Assembly (NCBI GenBank): GCA_902569725.1
Contig: CACFVG010000001.1
Location: 29,554-93,553 of the forward strand
Origin: an uncultured Pelagibacteraceae bacterium
Lineage (GTDB): Bacteria; Pseudomonadota; Alphaproteobacteria; Pelagibacterales; Pelagibacteraceae
DNA length: 64,000 bases
Reading direction: 5' to 3'
The position numbers and the translations under genes were made by a program. The notes beneath the pieces were generated by a model. The model was given only the letters and a program-made list of their open reading frames with translations, had not been told where the DNA came from and made no database searches. Numbering within the stretch: the first letter of the stretch is position 1; each line of letters begins with the position of its first letter. Positions 58,118 through 64,000 of this stretch are shown piece by piece.

Positions 58118-60676
58118 ATGAATCTTGTCATAGTAGAAAGCCCAGCAAAAGCTAAAACAATCAACAAATATTTAGGTGGTGATTATACCGTTTTAGCAAG
58201 CTATGGGCACATAAGAGATCTTCCATCAAAAAATGGATCTGTAGATCCTGAAGATAAATTTAAAATGATATGGGAAGTTGACAGTTTCTCAAAAAAATAT
58301 TTAAAAGAAATTGCTGATGCTGCAAAGAAATCAGAAAAAATTATTCTTGCAACAGACCCTGATAGAGAAGGTGAAGCCATTGCATGGCATGTTAAAGAGT
58401 ATTTAAAAGAAAAAAAACTTTTAAAGGATAAAAAAATTGAAAGAGTTGTTTTTAATGAAATCACCAAAAAAGCAGTTAATAACGGAATCGATAATCCAAG
58501 AAGTATAGAGGCCAATTTAGTTGATGCTTATATGGCAAGAAGAGCTTTGGATTATTTGGTTGGATTTAATATTTCACCTATCTTGTGGACAAAACTTCCT
58601 GGTTCTAAATCAGCGGGTAGAGTTCAATCTGTTGCATTAAGATTACTAACTGAAAGAGAGCATGAAATAGAACAATTTAAACCTGATGAGTTTTGGACTT
58701 TAAATATAAATTTTAAATCATCGAAAGGGGAAATATTAAATTCAAATGTTGTATTGCTTAATAATTCCAAAATTGAAAAATTCTCATTTAAAAACAAAGA
58801 AGATATAAATAATGCTATAGAATTAATTAAAAAATCAAAATACAAAATTTCAGATATAAGCTCTAAAATATATACAAGAAATCCTCTTGGACCGTTTACC
58901 ACATCTACACTTCAACAAACCTCTTCTAGTAAATTAGGATTCGGAGCTTCAAGAACAATGCAAATTGCGCAAAGATTATATCAAGGTATAGATATTGAGG
59001 GTGATACAGTTGGATTAATAACATATATGAGAACTGATGGTACAAATATATCAAATGATGCGGTTAATGATTTTAGAAATTTTATAAAAGATTCTTATGG
59101 TGATAGTTATTTGCCTAAAGAACCTAATAATTATTCTGGTAAAAAAGCTAAAAATGCCCAAGAAGCACATGAGGCTATTAGACCTACTGATGTTACTAGA
59201 ACACCAGAGTTGATGAAAAAATTCTTAAGTACAGATCAACTTAAACTATATGATTTAATTTGGTCTAGAGCGCTATCATCACAAATGGAACCTGCTAAAT
59301 TTGATAGAAAAACTATTACAATATTATCAAATGATAACTTAAACCAATTTAAATGTTCTGGATCAACTATTAAATTTGATGGATTTTTAAAACTTACAAG
59401 AATTGATGAAAATGATGATGAAAAGATTCTACCAGATGTTATTAAAGAAGAAGTTACAATAAATGAATATATTGATGAACAACACTTTACTCAACCACCT
59501 CCTCGATATTCTGAAGCAAGTCTAGTAAAAAAACTTGAAGAATTAGGAATTGGAAGACCCTCAACATACGCAAGTATTATTTCAGTAATTTCAAATAGAG
59601 GTTATGCAGATGTTATTAATAAAAGATTTTTTCCTACTGATAGAGGAAAATTGTTATCAGCATTCTTAGAAAAACTATTTTCTAAGTATGTAGATTATGG
59701 TTTTACAGCTGGCTTAGAAGATCAACTTGACAATATTACTACTGGTAAAGAAGAATGGATCAAAGTTCTTGATAATTTTTGGAAGGATTTCAATATAAAT
59801 GTATCAAATGTTAAGGAAAAAAGAACACGAGAAGTATTGGATTTATTAAATGAAAGCCTTGGTGAATTAATTTTTGAGTCTGATGAAAATGGAAAAATCA
59901 ATAGAAAATGTAAATTATGCAATATTGGAGAATTAAGTTTAAAGAATAGTTTTAGAGGTGGAGCATTTATAGGTTGTTCTAATTATCCAGAATGTAAATT
60001 TACAAGACCTTTATCTAAGTCTAAAGCAAATGATCAGTTCGCACTTGCTGAACCTAAGTTCATTGGTCAAAATGAAAATGGTAAAGATATATATTTAAAA
60101 AACGGTAGATTTGGACCTTATCTACAATATCAAATGTTAGAAGATGAAACATCAGCCAAAAAGAAAAAGAAGAAGAAGAAAGAAAATGATAATTTAAAAA
60201 ATGTATCTATACCTAAAGGAATAAACATAGATCAAATCGATTTGGAAAAAGCAAAATATTTATGTTCGTTGCCAAAAGTTATAGGTCAACATCCTGATAA
60301 CGGCAAAGATATAACAATAAATTCAGGTAGATTCGGTCCTTATTTAAAATGTGAAAATAAATCTGCAAGATTAGAAAATATTGAAGAATTATTTACTATT
60401 GGTTTAAATAGAGCAATAATATTGATAGCAGAGGCAAAACCTGGAAGAATATCATCATCACTGATAAAAGATTTGGGAGAACATCCTGATGATAAAAAAC
60501 CAATACGAATCATGAAAGGCCAATATGGTCCCTATATCAAGTATAAATCTTTAAACGCAACAATACCTGAGGAAAAAGACCCTTTAGAAATAAATGTGGA
60601 AGATGCATTAATATTAATTGAGAAAAGAAAAGAATACGATAGAAATAAAAAGAATAATAAAAAAAGGAAAAAATGA
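58118..60676 (+). CDS. topA: DNA topoisomerase I
   Basis: LVIVESPAKAKTINKYLG, ILATDPDREGEAIAWH, GLITYMRTDGTNIS, C-term zinc and repeat domains. Confidence 0.98.
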   Translation: MNLVIVESPAKAKTINKYLGGDYTVLASYGHIRDLPSKNGSVDPEDKFKMIWEVDSFSKKYLKEIADAAKKSEKIILATDPDREGEAIAWHVKEYLKEKKLLKDKKIERVVFNEITKKAVNNGIDNPRSIEANLVDAYMARRALDYLVGFNISPILWTKLPGSKSAGRVQSVALRLLTEREHEIEQFKPDEFWTLNINFKSSKGEILNSNVVLLNNSKIEKFSFKNKEDINNAIELIKKSKYKISDISSKIYTRNPLGPFTTSTLQQTSSSKLGFGASRTMQIAQRLYQGIDIEGDTVGLITYMRTDGTNISNDAVNDFRNFIKDSYGDSYLPKEPNNYSGKKAKNAQEAHEAIRPTDVTRTPELMKKFLSTDQLKLYDLIWSRALSSQMEPAKFDRKTITILSNDNLNQFKCSGSTIKFDGFLKLTRIDENDDEKILPDVIKEEVTINEYIDEQHFTQPPPRYSEASLVKKLEELGIGRPSTYASIISVISNRGYADVINKRFFPTDRGKLLSAFLEKLFSKYVDYGFTAGLEDQLDNITTGKEEWIKVLDNFWKDFNINVSNVKEKRTREVLDLLNESLGELIFESDENGKINRKCKLCNIGELSLKNSFRGGAFIGCSNYPECKFTRPLSKSKANDQFALAEPKFIGQNENGKDIYLKNGRFGPYLQYQMLEDETSAKKKKKKKKENDNLKNVSIPKGINIDQIDLEKAKYLCSLPKVIGQHPDNGKDITINSGRFGPYLKCENKSARLENIEELFTIGLNRAIILIAEAKPGRISSSLIKDLGEHPDDKKPIRIMKGQYGPYIKYKSLNATIPEEKDPLEINVEDALILIEKRKEYDRNKKNNKKRKK

Positions 60677-60837
60677 TAAAAAAATTTGTATTTATATTCT
60701 TGCTTCTGAGTTTGGCCTCATGTGCAACAGTAAAGGAAAAAACTAGTGGTATGAAAGAAATGGGTAATATTGGAAAAGAATGCCCACCAAAAGATGAAAG
60801 AACTTTAAAACATATTTTTTGTAAAGAACCAAAATAA
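60673..60837 (+). CDS. Small putative lipoprotein (54 aa)
   Basis: MIKKFVFIFLLLSLASCATVKEKTSGMKEMGNIGKECPPKDERTLKHIFCKEPK; lipobox LASC; ATGA overlap with topA; absent from the ORF track. Confidence 0.7.
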   Translation: MIKKFVFIFLLLSLASCATVKEKTSGMKEMGNIGKECPPKDERTLKHIFCKEPK

Positions 60838-60855
60838 AATCCTTTAGTTTGAAAT

Positions 60856-61317
60856 ATGTCATTTGAAAGCAAAATAAAAGAACTAGGTATAGTTTTACCT
60901 AAGGCAGCAGCACCTGTGGGTTCATACGTAGCTACAAAAATAGTTGATAAGCTATTATATATATCTGGACAAATTTCAATTGATGAAAATGGTGAATTAA
61001 TTAAAGGAAAAATTGGAAAAGAATTAAACACTGAGGACGGATACAAAGCTGCTCAAAGATGTGCCTTGAACATTACAGCTCAAGCAAAAAAAGCATGCAA
61101 TGATGATCTATCAAAAATTAAATCTTGTGTTAAATTAACTGGATTTGTAAATTCATCCGATAATTTTGTTGATCAACCTAAAGTCATTAATGGAGCATCT
61201 GACACTATAGTGAAAATTTTTGGTGATAAAGGAATGCATACGAGAGCTGCAGTAAGTTCAAATAGTCTTCCTTTAGGTGTAGCGGTTGAAGTTGATGCAA
61301 TTTTTGAATTGAACTAA
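60856..61317 (+). CDS. RidA (YjgF/YER057c/UK114) family protein
   Basis: PVGSYVATKIVDKLLYISGQISIDENGELIKGKIG; GMHTRAAVSSNSLPLGVAVEVDAIFEL. Confidence 0.93.
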   Translation: MSFESKIKELGIVLPKAAAPVGSYVATKIVDKLLYISGQISIDENGELIKGKIGKELNTEDGYKAAQRCALNITAQAKKACNDDLSKIKSCVKLTGFVNSSDNFVDQPKVINGASDTIVKIFGDKGMHTRAAVSSNSLPLGVAVEVDAIFELN

Positions 61318-61318
61318 A

Positions 61319-62617
61319 TTATCTTCCGATACTGTAATAATTAATTTTATCTTTTTTAATTTTTTGAGGTGAATAAATATTTCTCATATCATAAATTGCA
61401 AACTTATTTTTTTTAACAATTTTTTTAAAATTAAGTAGTTTAAATTCATTCCACTCAGTGTGAATAATAATAAGATCACTTTTAAAACATGCTGAAGATA
61501 TACTGTTATAAAATTTAACATTTTTAAATTTATCAAAATCTTTTTTCCTTCCTGATGGATCAAAATATTTTATATTAGCTCCTTTCTTATGTAACTTTGG
61601 TATCATATATAAACTAGATGCTTCTCTCATATCGTCAGTATTAGGTTTAAATGTAACACCTAAAAAAGTAATGTTTTTATTTTTAATTTTGTTATTTAAT
61701 ATTTTTTCAACTCGTTTTGTTAATAATAACTTTCTTTCATTGTTAGATTTTATAACACTTTTTATTATTGAAAGATTAGTATTAAAGTTATTAGCTGTAT
61801 CAACAATAGCTCTTGTATCTTTAGGGAAACAAGATCCACCGTAAGCAGGCCCTGCACGCAAAAACCTATCACCTATACGTTGGTCCAAACCCATACCCAC
61901 AGATACATCTTTTACATTAACGCCAGTTTTTTCGCATAAATTTGCAAGCTCATTAATATAAGAAATTTTTGTAGCTAAAAATGCATTTGATGCATATTTA
62001 ATTAGTTCGGCACCTCTTCTAGATGTATTAAAAAACCTACTAGTTTTTTTAACAATCGGTAAGTACAAAGATTTAAGTATTTTAATAGCTCTCTTACTAT
62101 CTGTTCCAACTACTACTCTATCAGGATAAATAAAATCTCTAATAGCTTCACCCTCTCTTAGGAACTCTGGATTTGATACTACATCGACAAGTTTTCTTTT
62201 TTTTAGATTTTTAAGGATTTTTTCTATTTTATCACCCGTAGAAACCGGAACTGTAGATTTTGTAATTATAATTTTATATTTTTTTATAGATTTTTTTAAC
62301 TCTTTAGCAACCTGAAAAACATATTTTAAATCTGCTGAGTAGCCATTTTTTTTTGTGGGCGTTCCAACACATATAAATATAATATCAGAATTTGATACTG
62401 CATATTTTAGGTCTGATGTGAAGATTAATCTTTTTTGTTTATAATTTTTCTTTAATATTTCTTCTAAACCAGGTTCATAGATTGGAACTTCTCCTGAATT
62501 TAAAGAATTAATTTTTTTTTTATTATTATCTACACAATAAACAGTATTGCCTAAGTCAGAAAAACATACGCCGCTCACAAGCCCAACGTAGCCAGTACCT
62601 ACCATACAAAGTTTCAT
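61319..62617 (-). CDS. UDP-glucose 6-dehydrogenase
   Basis: MKLCMVGTGYVGLVSGVCFSDLGNTVYCVDNN; GPAYGGSCFPKDTRAI; start at 62617 gives a 4-nt overlap with the upstream gene. Confidence 0.95.
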   Translation of the reverse strand: MKLCMVGTGYVGLVSGVCFSDLGNTVYCVDNNKKKINSLNSGEVPIYEPGLEEILKKNYKQKRLIFTSDLKYAVSNSDIIFICVGTPTKKNGYSADLKYVFQVAKELKKSIKKYKIIITKSTVPVSTGDKIEKILKNLKKRKLVDVVSNPEFLREGEAIRDFIYPDRVVVGTDSKRAIKILKSLYLPIVKKTSRFFNTSRRGAELIKYASNAFLATKISYINELANLCEKTGVNVKDVSVGMGLDQRIGDRFLRAGPAYGGSCFPKDTRAIVDTANNFNTNLSIIKSVIKSNNERKLLLTKRVEKILNNKIKNKNITFLGVTFKPNTDDMREASSLYMIPKLHKKGANIKYFDPSGRKKDFDKFKNVKFYNSISSACFKSDLIIIHTEWNEFKLLNFKKIVKKNKFAIYDMRNIYSPQKIKKDKINYYSIGR

Positions 62618-63429
62618 ATTTTTGAGATCTCGATTGATGATTTTATATAACCTTCGAATGTCCCACAATCTAAGTACTTCCCTTTAAAATTATGACCAAC
62701 AAAAACTTCACCATCATATATTAATCTTCTTATTGAATCGGTGATATGTATTTCTCCACCTTTGCCTCTTTTTTGATTTTGCAATTTTTTAAATATTTTC
62801 TTTGGCAATATATACCGGCCGATAACTGCATTATTAGAAGGTGCTGATTTAATATTTGGTTTTTCAACAACATCATTAATATAAAAATTATTTTTATTTA
62901 TATTATTTTTTTTTGAATATATACCCCATCTATCAACGGTCTTTTTTTTTATTCTCATACTAGCCATTACTGAACATTTTTTTTTTTTATGTATTAGAAT
63001 CATATCTTTTGAGCAATTTTTCTTTATTATTAAATCATCTGGCAACAACATTAAAAAATATTTATCTTTTATTAAATTTTTTGTCTTTAATACAGCATCA
63101 CCAGTTCCTTTCGGATTATTTTGGTAAACAAATTTTATTATTTTTTTATATTTTTTAATTTTCTTATACTCACTAATAATTCTTAAATCTTTTTTTTTTT
63201 TAATTATTTTTTTATAAAAACTATCGTTATAAAAATATTTCTTTATGATTCCTTTTTTTTTTGAGATTATAAAAATTATCTCTTTTATGCCGGCATCTAT
63301 ACATTCATCAATTATATACTCAAGACCTACTTTACCATTTATTGGTAAAAGTTCTTTAGCATAAACACTTGTTAAAGGTAGTAATCTTGTCCCTAATCCT
63401 GCTAGTGGTATTATTGCTTGTCTTATCAT
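62614..63429 (-). CDS. galU: UTP--glucose-1-phosphate uridylyltransferase
   Basis: IRQAIIPLAGLGTRLLPLTSVYAKELLPINGKVGLEYIIDECIDAGI. Confidence 0.95.
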   Translation of the reverse strand: MIRQAIIPLAGLGTRLLPLTSVYAKELLPINGKVGLEYIIDECIDAGIKEIIFIISKKKGIIKKYFYNDSFYKKIIKKKKDLRIISEYKKIKKYKKIIKFVYQNNPKGTGDAVLKTKNLIKDKYFLMLLPDDLIIKKNCSKDMILIHKKKKCSVMASMRIKKKTVDRWGIYSKKNNINKNNFYINDVVEKPNIKSAPSNNAVIGRYILPKKIFKKLQNQKRGKGGEIHITDSIRRLIYDGEVFVGHNFKGKYLDCGTFEGYIKSSIEISKI

Positions 63430-63460
63430 TAGAATGTATTAATTAAATGAAGTACCATAA

Positions 63461-64000
63461 ATGATAATTTTTAAAAGTATAAATAAATTAAACAAAGAAG
63501 TTAATTTTAAGGCAAACATAGGTTTTGTGCCAACAATGGGCTCATTACATAATGGTCATATTTCACTTATTAAATCATCAAAAAAAAACTGCAAAAAGAC
63601 CTTAGTGAGTATTTTCATAAACCCCTCACAGTTCAATAAAAAAAGTGACCTTCAAAATTATCCAAGAAATTTAAAAAAAGATATTAAGATTCTTAAAAAA
63701 CTTAAAGTTGATTATTTATTAATTCCAAGAATAAAAGAAATTTACAAAAATAATAAGGATAAAAAAATTAAATTAAGTAAAAAAGACAAAATATTATGTG
63801 CATTGTATAGACCAGGACATTTTGAAGGTGTCTTGGCGGTAATTAATCAGTTTTTAAGAAAAATTATACCTAGCGTCATTTTTTTAGGTGAGAAGGATTA
63901 TCAGCAGTTATTTTTAATTAAAAAATTTATTAAAAAAAAATTTAAAGTAAAAGTTTTTTCTTGCAAAACCATTCGTAATAAAAATAAAATTGCTCTATCT
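63461..64000 (+). CDS. panC: Pantoate--beta-alanine ligase (partial, runs off the right edge)
   Basis: Translation MIIFKSINKLNKEVNFKANIGFVPTMGSLHNGHISLIKSSKKNCKKTLVSIFINPSQF; HIGH-like motif and PTMGxLHxGH. Confidence 0.95.
   Translation, partial: MIIFKSINKLNKEVNFKANIGFVPTMGSLHNGHISLIKSSKKNCKKTLVSIFINPSQFNKKSDLQNYPRNLKKDIKILKKLKVDYLLIPRIKEIYKNNKDKKIKLSKKDKILCALYRPGHFEGVLAVINQFLRKIIPSVIFLGEKDYQQLFLIKKFIKKKFKVKVFSCKTIRNKNKIALS

Noticed and set aside
60537-61046. 169-aa minus-strand ORF
   Set aside because: Antisense to the topA end, the small lipoprotein and the RidA gene, all better supported.

Overview
AT-rich, very tightly packed bacterial chromosome window. Gene content, protein similarity recognised by eye and 0-4 bp gene spacing all fit a streamlined marine alphaproteobacterium of the SAR11/Pelagibacter type (inference; no database search was run). 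Most of the window is core metabolism and housekeeping: nhaA, bacA/sbmA-like, glpX, hom, argC, rpsI/rplM, two metY-like PLP enzymes around an alpha/beta hydrolase, ctaA, rpmG, ihfA, plsX-rpmF, hppA, thiL-nusB-ribH-ribB(A)-ribE-ribD-nrdR-glyA-rpiB, hemB, recO-rnc-lepB-acpS-pdxJ-pyrE-rsh-folK-smpB-dapA, slt, soxBDAG, gatCAB, ruvX, pyrB-pyrC-plsY-topA, ugd-galU and a panC start. Three tRNAs are visible: Pro-TGG, Glu-TTC and Ser-GCT. The one clearly non-ordinary region is about 7.0-9.47 kb. It holds a tyrosine recombinase with a perfect 9-bp inverted repeat (7-nt spacer) directly upstream of its start, two unannotated small membrane ORFs, a candidate structured RNA (consensus-like -35, H-type pseudoknot, strong rho-independent terminator) ending 7 nt before a minimal MGMT gene, and an unusually long (485 bp) non-coding convergent gap with an imperfect direct repeat and a nested three-way-junction inverted repeat. 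This is the best candidate here for something undescribed. Secondary points of interest are a tandem 16/15-nt repeat in front of metY, an RSH protein lacking its Cys-rich region, a RibBX-type protein with a degenerate GTP cyclohydrolase II half, and a palindrome in the sox promoter region.
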